A stretch of DNA of 64,000 bases from Tateyamaria omphalii. Lineage in GTDB: Bacteria; Pseudomonadota; Alphaproteobacteria; Rhodobacterales; Rhodobacteraceae. The position numbers and the translations under genes are program-made. Positions 53,440-63,072 of the stretch are shown here, piece after piece. The notes beneath the pieces were generated by a model. It was not told where the DNA came from, did not search any database, and worked only from the letters and a program-made list of their open reading frames with translations. The DNA is taken from the NCBI RefSeq assembly GCF_019802125.1, contig NZ_JAHVHT010000001.1:1364001-1428000 (forward strand). The letters run 5' to 3'. Position 1 is the stretch's first letter; every line of letters begins with the position of its first letter.

Positions 53440-55629
53440 ATGCGGCGCAGTTTTGGACATGTTCTAGCGCTGGTTCTGCTCATGACGGGGTGGAGTGGTC
53501 CTTCTGCGGCGCAATCCCAGCCTGACGCCCCGGCCACCGAACCGCCGCCTGCGGTCCTGGTGGCCGACGATATCGAGGTCACGCGCGACCGACGCCTGAT
53601 CGCACGCGGCAATGTCGAAGCATTTCAGGGTGCAACCCGACTGAGTGCGCAGGCCATCGAGTACAACCCCGATACAGGCGCTCTGACCATCACCGGCCCC
53701 ATCGTCGTCGAAGAAGGCGACGACGTTCTGATCCTGGCAAGCCAGGCGGAGTTGAGCGAGGATCTGCAAAACGGCCTTCTGACCGGAGCACGGCTCGTGC
53801 TGAATGACCAGCTGCAACTGGCCTCCGTCCAGATGAACCGTGTCGGCGGACGATATACGCAACTCTACAAGACCGCGGTCACGTCCTGCCGCATATGCGA
53901 GGACGATCCAAAGCCCCCATTGTGGCAAATCCGCGCCAAGCGCGTCATCCACGATCGGGAGGCGCGCCAGCTTTACTTTGACGGGGCGCAGTTGCGGGTG
54001 CTGAACGTGCCCATCTTTTACCTGCCGAGGCTGCGGCTGCCTGACCCGACACTCGAACGTACGTCCGGTGTGCTGTTTCCGCAGATCCGGTCGAACTCGC
54101 GCCTCGGGACCGGGCTGGCCGTACCGTATTTCATCGCACTTGGGGATCACAGGGACCTGACACTGACCCCCTACCTGTCCAGCAGCACCCGCACTTTGGA
54201 GTTCCGGTATCGTCAGGCGTTCCGACGGGGAAACATCATCGTCCAGGGCGCATACTCCAATGACGATGTGCAGCCAGACGACACGCGCGGCTATCTGTTT
54301 GCCGCCGGTGAATTTGCGCTTGAGCGCGGCTTCGTCCTGGAATTCGATCTCGAGTCGATTTCTGACGACGCCTACTTCAACGACTACGGCTTTTTCGGCA
54401 AGGACAGGCTGGACAGCACCATACAGCTGTCGCGGACGCGCAGGGATGAGTTCATCCGGCTGTCCTATGTGAACTTCAAATCGCTGCGCGATGATGAGGA
54501 TGATGACCTGCTTCCCTCGGATGTGATCGACGCGCTCTATGAGCGGCGGTTCCATCCGAACCTGATTGGAGGAGAGGTCAGACTGGCTGCCGAAGCACAT
54601 GCGCATGAACGCCCGTCTGACGTCGATTTCGATGCCGATGGCGACGGGTTTGCCGATGGCACGGATGTCCTGCGGTTCAGCTTCGACGCGGAATGGTTGC
54701 GCACGATGCAGTTTGGCGGCTTGCAAACGCAAACAACGCTCGGGCTCGCCGCCGATGTCATTCGGGTCAGCGACGACGCTACTTTTGATGGCGGAGACAG
54801 CGGTCTCGCCCCCAAGCTCGGCGTTACCCTGCGCTATCCACTGGTTCGGCGCGGCAACAATGGCGTTCGTCAGTTCTTTGAACCGATTGCCCAGTTCGCA
54901 TGGGTTGGCGGGGATGGTTTGCATGTTCCCAACGACGAAAGCACCCGGGTTGAGTTTGATGAAGGAAATCTTCTGTCTCTCAGCCGCTTTCCATCCGAAG
55001 ACCGGCGCGAGCGCGGCTGGGCACTGGCCTATGGTGGCACCTGGGCGCGCCTGGATCCGGATGGGTGGTCGGCCAGCCTGACGATGGCACAGATCCTGCG
55101 CGAAGAGGAACAGGTGGATTTCAACGACACATCCGGCTTGTCCGGCACGACGTCCGACTTTCTGCTGGCCGGCAAGCTGGAGTTTGATGGCGGCTTGGCG
55201 CTTTATGGCCGCACACTGTTCAACGAAAGTTTTGACGTATCCAAGGCCGAAGTCCGTGGCGCCTGGAGCAGCAATCGGCTGCGGCTCGGCGGCAGCTACA
55301 TCTGGATTTCCGAGGATGCAGATATCGATCTGGACTCGCCAATCGGCGAAGTGACGTTCGATGGCGGCTTCAAGATCGATCGGTTTTGGACGGCAAATGC
55401 GAGCTGGCGATATGATCTGGAGGAGGGCCGCGCCGCGACGGCAGGCGCCGAGATTGCATATACCAACGAATGCGTGACGGTGGGGCTGTCGGTCAATCGC
55501 AGCTTCGCGGACTCGACAACTCTTGAGCCCTCCACCAGTCTGGGGTTAACAGTGTCCCTGCGTGGGTTCTCGGTCAACACCGGGGAACGCGTGGAAACAC
55601 GATCATGCGGAAAGCAGGCGACAAGATGA
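53440..55629 (+). CDS. lptD: LPS-assembly outer-membrane protein LptD
   Basis: 729 residues. A signal peptide (about 1-24) precedes an N-terminal LptA-like jellyroll (LVADDIEVTRDRRLIARGNVEA, about 37-58) and a large beta-barrel domain (about 200-729). CRICEDD (about 150) and a C-terminal Cys (ETRSCG) are candidates for the disulfide seen in LptD. It inserts LPS into the outer leaflet. ATG at 53440 follows GAGGACGGC. Confidence 0.95.
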   Translation: MRRSFGHVLALVLLMTGWSGPSAAQSQPDAPATEPPPAVLVADDIEVTRDRRLIARGNVEAFQGATRLSAQAIEYNPDTGALTITGPIVVEEGDDVLILASQAELSEDLQNGLLTGARLVLNDQLQLASVQMNRVGGRYTQLYKTAVTSCRICEDDPKPPLWQIRAKRVIHDREARQLYFDGAQLRVLNVPIFYLPRLRLPDPTLERTSGVLFPQIRSNSRLGTGLAVPYFIALGDHRDLTLTPYLSSSTRTLEFRYRQAFRRGNIIVQGAYSNDDVQPDDTRGYLFAAGEFALERGFVLEFDLESISDDAYFNDYGFFGKDRLDSTIQLSRTRRDEFIRLSYVNFKSLRDDEDDDLLPSDVIDALYERRFHPNLIGGEVRLAAEAHAHERPSDVDFDADGDGFADGTDVLRFSFDAEWLRTMQFGGLQTQTTLGLAADVIRVSDDATFDGGDSGLAPKLGVTLRYPLVRRGNNGVRQFFEPIAQFAWVGGDGLHVPNDESTRVEFDEGNLLSLSRFPSEDRRERGWALAYGGTWARLDPDGWSASLTMAQILREEEQVDFNDTSGLSGTTSDFLLAGKLEFDGGLALYGRTLFNESFDVSKAEVRGAWSSNRLRLGGSYIWISEDADIDLDSPIGEVTFDGGFKIDRFWTANASWRYDLEEGRAATAGAEIAYTNECVTVGLSVNRSFADSTTLEPSTSLGLTVSLRGFSVNTGERVETRSCGKQATR

Positions 55630-56855
55630 GCGGTAAGAAGTTTCGGCGAGCGGTCATTGCAACATGCGCCCTGATCCTGTCCACGGTGCAGGCTCCGGCG
55701 CAAGGGCTGTTCGACCCCGTCGCACAGGTAGATCAACGGACGATCACCGAATTCGAGGTGCAGCAGCGTCAGCGCTTTCTGCGCTTGCTCGGTGCCAGCG
55801 GCAGCAGCCGCAGCGAAGTGATCGAAGAGTTGATCCGTGACCGCCTGCGCGAAGCGGAAACACGGGCGGTGGGCATTGTCCTTGGCCCGGATGAACTGGC
55901 CGCAGGGCTCGCAGAGTTTGCAGGCCGCGCCGATCTGAGCACCGAAGAATTCGTTCAGGGCCTCGCCAGCGAGGGCGTGGCCGAAGAAACATTCCGTGAT
56001 TTTGTGAATGCGCAGCTGGTGTGGCGTGACTATATCCGTGCGCGCTTCGGCAACCGGGTGCGCATCGACGATCGCGAGATCGACCGCGCCGTTCAGTCCG
56101 CGCGCGGCAATTCGGGTATCGAAGTCCTCGTTTCCGAGATCATCATCCCTGCACCACCGCAGGAAGCCGAACGGGTTCTGGAACAGGCCGAAATCATCGC
56201 CCAGACCAAGTCCGAGGCCGAATTCTCGAACTTCGCGCGCCGTTTTTCCGCCACCGCATCACGCGGAGCGGGGGGCCGCCTGCCCTGGACACCAATCTCG
56301 GACCTGCCGCCCGTGCTGCGCCCGCTTCTGCTGGCGCTTGGACCGGGCGATGTGACGGCACCCTTGCAGATCCCCAATGCCGTCGCCTTGTTCCAGTTGC
56401 GCGACATCCGCGAAACCGAAGCTCCGCAGCAGACATTCTCCGCCATTGAGTACGCGGCGTACTACATCAACGGTGGACGCACGCCGGAAGCGCTGTCGCG
56501 GGCTCAGTCGATTGCAGCCCGCGTCGACCGCTGCGACGACCTCTACGGTGTGGCACGCGGGCAGGATCCGTCGGTTCTCGACCGTGGCAGCTTGCCGCCG
56601 GACGAGATCCCCGATGACATCGCCATCGAGCTGTCCAAGCTCGACCCCGGCGAGGTGTCCACGGCCCTGACACGCGCAAATGGCAATACGCTTGTGTTCC
56701 TGATGCTTTGCGGCCGCACGCCGACACTGGAAGAGGATCAGGAAATCGACCGTGGCGCCGTCGCATCGCAGTTGCGCAACCAGCGCCTGAATGCCTTCTC
56801 CGAGACGTTGCTGGCCGATTTGCGGGCTGACGCCGACGTGCGCATCTTCGAATGA
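55626..56855 (+). CDS. surA: SurA-like periplasmic chaperone/peptidyl-prolyl isomerase
   Basis: 409 residues. A signal peptide (to about 26, VQAPAQ) and SurA_N chaperone domain (about 30-150) are followed by one parvulin domain (VSEIIIPAPPQEAERVLEQAE and RRFSATASRGAGGRLPW, about 160-260). This is the shortened single-parvulin form usual in alphaproteobacteria. It escorts outer membrane proteins such as LptD. ATGA overlap with lptD. Confidence 0.9.
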   Translation: MSGKKFRRAVIATCALILSTVQAPAQGLFDPVAQVDQRTITEFEVQQRQRFLRLLGASGSSRSEVIEELIRDRLREAETRAVGIVLGPDELAAGLAEFAGRADLSTEEFVQGLASEGVAEETFRDFVNAQLVWRDYIRARFGNRVRIDDREIDRAVQSARGNSGIEVLVSEIIIPAPPQEAERVLEQAEIIAQTKSEAEFSNFARRFSATASRGAGGRLPWTPISDLPPVLRPLLLALGPGDVTAPLQIPNAVALFQLRDIRETEAPQQTFSAIEYAAYYINGGRTPEALSRAQSIAARVDRCDDLYGVARGQDPSVLDRGSLPPDEIPDDIAIELSKLDPGEVSTALTRANGNTLVFLMLCGRTPTLEEDQEIDRGAVASQLRNQRLNAFSETLLADLRADADVRIFE

Positions 56856-57814
56856 CGGCACGGCCCATCGCCATCTGCTGTGGCGAACCGGCGGGCATCG
56901 GCCCGGAAATTGCGGCAAAAGCCTGGACAGAACTGCGCAATGACATCCCGATGGTCTTGCTGGGTGATCCACGGCATCTGCCGGATGGCACGCCTTGGGT
57001 CGAGGTTGGTGACGGTCGCCTGACAGGGCCGACAGACGCCCTGCCCGTTCTGCGCCACGACTTTCCCGCCCCCGCCACGGCGGGCACACCGACGCTGGAA
57101 AACGCACAGGGTGTGATAGACGTGATCGCCCGCGGGGTTGATCTGGTGACCCGTGGCGAGGCAGCGGCGCTGTGCACCGCTCCCATCCACAAGAAGGTGC
57201 TGATGGACGGTGCCGACTTTGCCTATCCGGGACATACCGAATACCTCGAAGCGCTGACCGGTGCTGCGCGCGCAGTCATGATGCTCGCCTCGGACGAATT
57301 GCGCGTGGTGCCGACCACGATCCACATCGCGCTTGAAGATGTGCCAAGCGCGCTCACACCCGATCTGCTGCGAGAGACGGTCCAGATCACCGCAAACGGC
57401 CTGCGCGATCAGTTCCACCTGCCCGACCCGCGCATTGCCGTGGCCGGTCTGAATCCCCACGCGGGCGAAGGCGGCGCCATGGGACGACAGGAGCTCGATT
57501 GGATCGCCGACCTGATCACGGACATGGCGAAGGACGGTCTGAACATAACCGGTCCCTGGCCTGCCGACACGATGTTCCACGCCGCCGCGCGCAAACAGTA
57601 CGACGCGGCGATCTGCATGTACCATGATCAGGCCCTGATCCCGATCAAGACATTGGATTTCGACCGGGGCGTGAACGTGACACTCGGTTTGCCCATCATC
57701 CGCACATCGCCGGACCATGGCACCGCCTTCGACATCGCAGGCCGCGGCACCGCCAACCCCACAAGCATGATCGAAGCGATCCGGCTGGCGCACAAGATGG
57801 CGCAAGGCTCATGA
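56852..57814 (+). CDS. pdxA: 4-hydroxythreonine-4-phosphate dehydrogenase
   Basis: 320 residues. [10 protein letters not shown] near the N terminus, the catalytic PGHTEYLE region and the metal-binding His residues in LNPHAGEGG and [10 protein letters not shown] are intact. It makes the amino-propanone phosphate used in pyridoxal phosphate synthesis. Overlaps surA and rsmA by ATGA on each side, the same order as in E. coli and most proteobacteria. Confidence 0.97.
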   Translation: MTARPIAICCGEPAGIGPEIAAKAWTELRNDIPMVLLGDPRHLPDGTPWVEVGDGRLTGPTDALPVLRHDFPAPATAGTPTLENAQGVIDVIARGVDLVTRGEAAALCTAPIHKKVLMDGADFAYPGHTEYLEALTGAARAVMMLASDELRVVPTTIHIALEDVPSALTPDLLRETVQITANGLRDQFHLPDPRIAVAGLNPHAGEGGAMGRQELDWIADLITDMAKDGLNITGPWPADTMFHAAARKQYDAAICMYHDQALIPIKTLDFDRGVNVTLGLPIIRTSPDHGTAFDIAGRGTANPTSMIEAIRLAHKMAQGS

Positions 57815-58653
57815 GCGCCATTGACGATCTGCCGCCGTTGCGCGAGGTGATTGCAACGCACGGGCTGAGTGCGCGCAAGGCATTGGGCCAGAACTTTCTG
57901 CTCGACCTGAACCTGACAGCCAAGATCGCACGGCAGGCCGGTGACCTGAGTGGTTCCGATGTTCTGGAAATCGGTCCAGGCCCCGGCGGGTTGACCCGCG
58001 GGCTCTTGTCCGAAGGCGCACGCAAGGTCCTTGCCATCGAAAAGGATGCACGTTGCCTGCCCGCGCTGGCAGAGATTGCCGACCGCTATCCGGGCCGTTT
58101 GCAGGTGATCGAGGGCGACGCGCTCGAAATTGATCCGCTGGAGCACCTCACGCCGCCCATCCGGGTTGCCGCCAACCTGCCCTACAACGTCGGCACGGAG
58201 TTGCTGGTGCGCTGGCTCACACCGCAGACATGGCCGCCTTTCTGGCAATCCCTGACGTTGATGTTTCAGCGCGAGGTGGCCGAACGGATCGTGGCGCAAC
58301 CGGGGTCCAAGACCTATGGCCGTCTCGCCGTACTGGCCCAGTGGCGGGCCGATGCAAGGATCGTCATGTCACTGCCCCCCGGTGCGTTTACCCCACCGCC
58401 AAAGGTGTCGAGCGCCGTTGTGCACCTGACCGCCCTGCCCCAGCCCAGGTTCGAAGCGCAGGCCGATGTGCTAAGCCGTGTCGTGGCCGCCGCCTTCAAT
58501 CAACGGCGCAAGATGTTGCGCGCCGCGCTGAAGGGCACGGCTCCCGATATTGAAGATCGATTGATCGCTGCCGGCATCAAACCGACGGACCGCGCAGAAC
58601 AGGTTCCGCTCGAGGCGTTTTGCGCCCTCGCGCGTGAAGTAGCAAAGGGCTGA
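57811..58653 (+). CDS. rsmA: 16S rRNA dimethyladenosine methyltransferase
   Basis: 280 residues. [15 protein letters not shown] at the start, SAM motif [12 protein letters not shown]-like sequence ([16 protein letters not shown], about 50-65) and the catalytic NLPYN (about 121-125) identify RsmA/KsgA, which dimethylates A1518 and A1519. Last gene of the lpt-surA-pdxA-rsmA operon. Confidence 0.97.
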   Translation: MSAIDDLPPLREVIATHGLSARKALGQNFLLDLNLTAKIARQAGDLSGSDVLEIGPGPGGLTRGLLSEGARKVLAIEKDARCLPALAEIADRYPGRLQVIEGDALEIDPLEHLTPPIRVAANLPYNVGTELLVRWLTPQTWPPFWQSLTLMFQREVAERIVAQPGSKTYGRLAVLAQWRADARIVMSLPPGAFTPPPKVSSAVVHLTALPQPRFEAQADVLSRVVAAAFNQRRKMLRAALKGTAPDIEDRLIAAGIKPTDRAEQVPLEAFCALAREVAKG

Positions 58654-58710
58654 CACAGCACCTGGCACGCCAGCGGCAAGCGCCCGTACTACCGAGAACA
58701 AAGGAAGCGC

Positions 58711-59280
58711 TTACTCAGCCGCCTCGGACGCCTCTGGCGCTGATCCGTCGGCTTCTGATTGCGAAGCGGCTTCAGCCTGCTCGGCCACGGGTTCGGCCTT
58801 GGGCTTGCGCGGGGCCCGGCTGCGCGTGGATTTCGGCTTTGGTTTGGGCTGACTTTCGGGCGTTTCCACCAAGCCGCTGTCGCCATCGCTATCGACAACG
58901 TCAGGCTGCGGCGCCTGTGCGGGATCGGGATTGGCCTCCTGCTCCTGGCGGGCAGCGCGTTCGCGGTCACGCTCGGCCTGGCGTTCACGGTTCTGGCGAT
59001 CCTGCTCCTCCCGGCGCGCTTCGATCTCGCGCTGCGCTTCGGCCAACATGCGCAGGTAGTGCTCCGCGTGCTGCTGAAAGTTCTCGGTCGCGACACGGTC
59101 ACCAGACAGCTGCGCGTCACGGGCGAGCTGGTTGTACTTGTCGATAATCTGCTGCGGCGTGCCGCGCACCTTGCCCTCGGGGCCGGAACTGTCGAACACG
59201 CGATTGACGACGTTGCCGCCACCACCGGAATTGCGGTTGCGGTTGCTCTTGGACCGGGACCGTGATCTCGAAGACTTCAT
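58711..59280 (-). CDS. DUF4167 protein, RNA-binding-like, disordered tail
   Basis: 189 residues. The Ser/Arg/Asn-rich N terminus (KSSRSRSRSKSNRNRN) leads into the DUF4167 core GTPQQIIDKYNQLARDAQ and HAEHYLRMLAEA (about 40-85). A long charged, low-complexity tail (about 90-189) follows. Typical of alphaproteobacteria, gene usually next to prmC-prfA as here. The ATG at 59280 begins the conserved part; the longer frame to 59403 is not supported. Function unknown. Confidence 0.9.
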   Translation of the reverse strand: MKSSRSRSRSKSNRNRNSGGGGNVVNRVFDSSGPEGKVRGTPQQIIDKYNQLARDAQLSGDRVATENFQQHAEHYLRMLAEAQREIEARREEQDRQNRERQAERDRERAARQEQEANPDPAQAPQPDVVDSDGDSGLVETPESQPKPKPKSTRSRAPRKPKAEPVAEQAEAASQSEADGSAPEASEAAE

Positions 59281-59483
59281 GGATGTGTTCAGCTCTCTGG
59301 CAAAATACTTTGGGATCGCCTGTGCCGCATCAGCCTGGTTGCGTGTCACAGTCTCTTGGCGATCTTGTGGATGGGACGCTGCTGCATGACCAAGGCCGCG
59401 CAATCTGCGTCTGATCCCGAATATGCACGCTCAGACCCGGACGACAAGGGTTAATGGGGCATTTTCGACACTTTTTGACCCAC

Positions 59484-60320
59484 TCACGCCGGATTCCGCG
59501 CAATAAGGACCCTGTCGCGCCCGTCAAGATCGGGCAGGATGTCGACCGTGCCCCATCCACCGTTCTCAAAAATGGTGCGCACATCCGGCCCCTGCTGCCA
59601 CCCTATCTCGCACAGGACGCGGCCTTGCGCAGTCAGATAGCTGCCCGCTTCGTTGGCGATGGTGCGATAAGCGTTAAGACCGTCGCCCTCGTCGGTCAGA
59701 GCCATGCGAGGTTCGTGATCGCGCAACTCCGGCGCGATCTCTTCCATTTCGAATGCAGACAGGTATGGCGGGTTCGCAACAATCAGGTCAAACCGCTCTT
59801 CGACCGGGTCAAACCAGTCGCCTTGCAGAATGGTCGCCCTGGCAGCAACTTTGTGCAGTACAGCATTGGCAGAGGCTTGCAGACAGGCTGCCTCCGAAAG
59901 ATCGACACCGACGCCATGCGCTTCTGTCCGTTCCGCTAAGAGGGTAACCAGCAAGCAACCGGACCCGATGCCCAGATCAAGGACGCGCCCGAAATCCTCT
60001 GTCAGCGCCGCCTCGACCAGTGTTTCGGTTTCCGGGCGCGGGTCCAGCACATCCGAGCTGACCTTGAAAGCGCGCCCATAGAACTCACGCTGACCGATCA
60101 GGTGGCTGACGGGCACACGGACCGCACGCAAGGCGATGAGATGATCATACCTGTCGGCGATGTCAGGGGCGATGTCCTCGGGTGCGATAAGGGTCACGCG
60201 CGCCGCATCGACCTGCGCCGCGTGCGCAAGAAGCACCCGCGCGTCGCGCGCCGGATCAGGCACACCCGCTGCCCGCAGCCGCGCGGTGGCCGCGACCATG
60301 GCCTGTGCGGCCGTGGTCAC
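59484..60320 (-). CDS. prmC: Release-factor glutamine methyltransferase
   Basis: 278 residues. The SAM motif [13 protein letters not shown] (about 114-126) and catalytic NPPY (about 186-189) are intact, with the N-terminal helical domain ahead. It methylates the Gln of the GGQ motif in RF1/RF2. GTG start overlapping the prfA stop (GTGA). Confidence 0.96.
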   Translation of the reverse strand: MTTAAQAMVAATARLRAAGVPDPARDARVLLAHAAQVDAARVTLIAPEDIAPDIADRYDHLIALRAVRVPVSHLIGQREFYGRAFKVSSDVLDPRPETETLVEAALTEDFGRVLDLGIGSGCLLVTLLAERTEAHGVGVDLSEAACLQASANAVLHKVAARATILQGDWFDPVEERFDLIVANPPYLSAFEMEEIAPELRDHEPRMALTDEGDGLNAYRTIANEAGSYLTAQGRVLCEIGWQQGPDVRTIFENGGWGTVDILPDLDGRDRVLIARNPA

Positions 60321-61366
60321 GTGCCCATCTCGGCCATCAGCCGCGCCTGCGCATCCGCCGTCAACGCATCGATCACCTCGTCCAGATCGCCCTGCATCAC
60401 CTGATCCAGCTTGTAGAGGGTGAGGTTGATCCGATGATCGGTCATGCGGCCTTGGGGGAAGTTGTAAGTGCGAATGCGCTCCGACCGGTCGCCCGAGCCA
60501 ACCTGCGCCGCCCTGTCGGCGGACCGTTCGCTGTCCACCCGGCTGCGCTCAAGGTCGTAAAGCCGCGCGCGCAGCACCTGCATGGCGATCTCGCGGTTGC
60601 GGTGCTGCGACTTCTCGCTGCTGGTTACCACGATGCCTGTTGGCAGGTGCGTGATGCGCACGGCACTGTCGGTGGTGTTGACGTGCTGACCGCCCGCGCC
60701 GGAGGCGCGCATCGTGTCGATGCGGATATCCTGTTGAGAGATGTCGATGTCGACATCCTCGGCCTCGGGCAGCACGGCCACCGTCGCCGCTGACGTATGA
60801 ATACGCCCGCCGCTTTCGGTCGTGGGCACACGCTGCACGCGGTGCACACCGCTTTCATACTTCATCCGGGCAAAGACGTTGTTACCGGTAATATGGGCCA
60901 CAACCTCCTTGATCCCGCCCAGCTCCGTCGCCTGTTCCTCAACGATATCAAGCTTCCAGCCCCGCCCCTCGGCGTAGCGCTGGTACATGCGCAAAAGGTC
61001 GCCCGCGAACAGGGCTGCTTCGTCGCCTCCCGTCCCGGGTCGGATCTCAAGCATGGCGGGTTTTGCGTCTGCGGCATCCTTGGGCAAGAGCGCGATCTGC
61101 AAGGCTGCTTCGGCGTCTGGCAGAGCTGCCTTGAGGCGGGGCAACTCCTCTTCCGCCAGTTCTGCCATATCGGGATCGGACAACATGGCCTCGGCTTCTT
61201 CCATGTCGGCCACGATCTGCTGATACGCATTGATCTGATCCACGACAGGTTTGAGGTCGGAATACTCCTTGGCCAGCGCCGCAATGTCACCGGACCCGTC
61301 GGCCATGGCGGCCTCAAGATACTGAAAGCGCTGGGTGATCTGCAAAAGGCGGTCTTGGGGGATCAT
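60317..61366 (-). CDS. prfA: Peptide chain release factor 1
   Basis: 349 residues. The anticodon-mimic region [16 protein letters not shown] and the [15 protein letters not shown] peptidyl-hydrolysis motif (GGQ about 225-227) are intact. The codon-recognition domain lies in [16 protein letters not shown]. Recognises UAA and UAG. The ATG at 61366 is chosen over an in-frame TTG at 61384. Couples to prmC. Confidence 0.97.
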   Translation of the reverse strand: MIPQDRLLQITQRFQYLEAAMADGSGDIAALAKEYSDLKPVVDQINAYQQIVADMEEAEAMLSDPDMAELAEEELPRLKAALPDAEAALQIALLPKDAADAKPAMLEIRPGTGGDEAALFAGDLLRMYQRYAEGRGWKLDIVEEQATELGGIKEVVAHITGNNVFARMKYESGVHRVQRVPTTESGGRIHTSAATVAVLPEAEDVDIDISQQDIRIDTMRASGAGGQHVNTTDSAVRITHLPTGIVVTSSEKSQHRNREIAMQVLRARLYDLERSRVDSERSADRAAQVGSGDRSERIRTYNFPQGRMTDHRINLTLYKLDQVMQGDLDEVIDALTADAQARLMAEMGT

Positions 61367-61428
61367 AACGCCGGTTTGATCCAAGCCCGACTATTGGTCA
61401 AGAGGCCGTCTGTGCTATACTCCTACTC

Positions 61429-61719
61429 ATGCTGCGCAACACGTTGATTTTTCTGATGATGGCCAGCCCCGCGCTGGCAGATGTCACCTCACCCTCTGGC
61501 AAGACGGTCGAGTGCTACTGCACGGACAAGGCTGGTAGCAGGATCGAATTGGGTCAAACGATCTGCATGCAGGTGGATGGTCGCATGTTCATGGCCCAGT
61601 GCCAGATGTCGCTGAACTCGCCCATGTGGCGCGAGGTGCAGGAAGGCTGCATGAGCTCATCCCTGCGCGGCGGCGAGAAGCAACCGCTCCAGTCGTTCGC
61701 GGTTGACGCCAAAATCTGA
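61429..61719 (+). CDS. Small secreted Cys-containing protein, unknown function
   Basis: 96 residues. A signal peptide (LIFLMMASPALA, cleavage about residue 17) is followed by an 80-residue mature part with five Cys, arranged in ECYCTDK, TICMQ, AQCQM and EGCMSS. Disulfides in the periplasm are likely. Its last 63 bases overlap the converging DUF1499 gene. I do not recognise the family. Confidence 0.75.
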   Translation: MLRNTLIFLMMASPALADVTSPSGKTVECYCTDKAGSRIELGQTICMQVDGRMFMAQCQMSLNSPMWREVQEGCMSSSLRGGEKQPLQSFAVDAKI

Positions 61720-62073
61720 GCGACCGAAACGCAACCGGGCATGCATCCTGAGCAGCCCATCGCTGTATTCCACCGTTGTGTAATCCGGAAAGCCGATCCA
61801 TTTGGAGCGGGTCACGTATGTGATCCGCCCTTCTTCAACCGATCCGGCGATTGCATGCGTGCGCGGCAGGCTGCGCGCGGCTGCGTCAACCCGCGCCAAC
61901 GCGTCAGGCTCCGCCGGCGCAACCCGTATGGCACCGCCCGCCATGTTCTGGTTGTTGGTTTCTGCAACCGGCCTGTGCCACTGGCCCACATCTGTCGGGG
62001 CGAGCCGGACAAAGGCGAGCAATCCGATAACAAAAACACAAGCAACGACAAAGAGATACATCACAAACCTCAT
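61657..62073 (-). CDS. DUF1499 family protein
   Basis: 138 residues, one N-terminal transmembrane helix (about 3-23). The C-terminal half FPDYTTVEYSDGLLRMHARLRFGRSDFGVNRERLERLL (quoted in parts) is the DUF1499 signature. Function unknown. It overlaps the 3' end of the small secreted protein gene on the other strand. Confidence 0.88.
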   Translation of the reverse strand: MRFVMYLFVVACVFVIGLLAFVRLAPTDVGQWHRPVAETNNQNMAGGAIRVAPAEPDALARVDAAARSLPRTHAIAGSVEEGRITYVTRSKWIGFPDYTTVEYSDGLLRMHARLRFGRSDFGVNRERLERLLLAAAQG

Positions 62074-62124
62074 TCCATGCTCTTCACTTTGCCAGATAAA
62101 CCGCCGCCGGAGGCTCCCGCAATC

Positions 62125-63072
62125 TCAACGATAGGCCACGCCCGGAAGGACGCATAACAGTTCATACAGGATATTCGCTCCTGTCAGCGCTGTATTGCCG
62201 GATGTATCGTATGGCGGAGAGACTTCAACGAGGTCGCAACCCACAATGTTGAGACCGCGCAATGCCCGGATCAATTGTAGCGCCTGCGGCGTGGTCAGGC
62301 CAGCGATTTCGGGAGTGCCGGTGCCGGGCGCAAACGCCGGATCCAGACTGTCGATATCATAGCTGACATAGGTTGGAACATCCCCGATATCCCGCCGGAT
62401 TTCAGCCCCGAGCTGGCTCAGATCGCGCCCCCACAACTCGGAGGCTGGAAAATGCTGAAAACCCCAACCCTGCGCCTCGGTAAAGTCTTCTGCCGAATAG
62501 CCAGTGCCGCGCAAACCGATCTGGTAGACCTTCTCGAGCTGGACAAGACCCTCTTCAAAGGCGCGGCGAAACACGGTGCCGTGCGTCTCCTTCTCGCCGA
62601 ACATCTCGTCATTGACGTCTGCATGGGCATCCACATGCACCAACGCGACGCGACCATGGCGTTTGGCCATCGCCCGCAGAATGGGAAGCGTAATGGAATG
62701 GTCGCCACCGATGGCCAACGGCACTGCGTCGAAGTCGAGGATCGCCTCGTAACTCTCTGCAATGATACGCAAACTATCGGCCAGAGAGAACGTATTGATC
62801 GCAAGATCACCAATATCCGCCACCTGCAAACTGTCAAAGGGCGCAGCCCCCGTCTGCAGATTGTAGGGCCGGATCATCGCGGATTCGCTGCGCACCTGTT
62901 TCGGTCCGAACCGCGTGCCTGACCGCCACGAGGTCCCGATGTCCATTGGCACGCCAAGAACGGCCACATCCAGCTTTTGCAATTCGTTCGAAAACGGCAG
63001 GCGCATGAACGTGTTCGGCCCGGAAAACCGCGCCAGATCATTGCCGCTGATCGGCTGATTTCTAGGCGCCAC
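62125..63072 (-). CDS. Agmatinase/ureohydrolase family protein (copy 1)
   Basis: 315 residues. The binuclear manganese motifs GGDHS, DAHAD and SYDIDSLDPAFAPG are intact, and the active-site His is in HGTVF. The start is a GTG (63072-63070) with GGAGG about 8 bases ahead, and it lies inside the end of the upstream paralogue (11-base overlap). Members hydrolyse agmatine, guanidinobutyrate or related guanidino compounds to urea; the substrate is not certain. Confidence 0.93.
   Translation of the reverse strand: MAPRNQPISGNDLARFSGPNTFMRLPFSNELQKLDVAVLGVPMDIGTSWRSGTRFGPKQVRSESAMIRPYNLQTGAAPFDSLQVADIGDLAINTFSLADSLRIIAESYEAILDFDAVPLAIGGDHSITLPILRAMAKRHGRVALVHVDAHADVNDEMFGEKETHGTVFRRAFEEGLVQLEKVYQIGLRGTGYSAEDFTEAQGWGFQHFPASELWGRDLSQLGAEIRRDIGDVPTYVSYDIDSLDPAFAPGTGTPEIAGLTTPQALQLIRALRGLNIVGCDLVEVSPPYDTSGNTALTGANILYELLCVLPGVAYR

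Noticed and set aside
53464-54924. 486-codon minus-strand frame
   Set aside because: It is antisense to lptD, which has a signal peptide, LptA-like domain and operon context. The product has no recognisable family.
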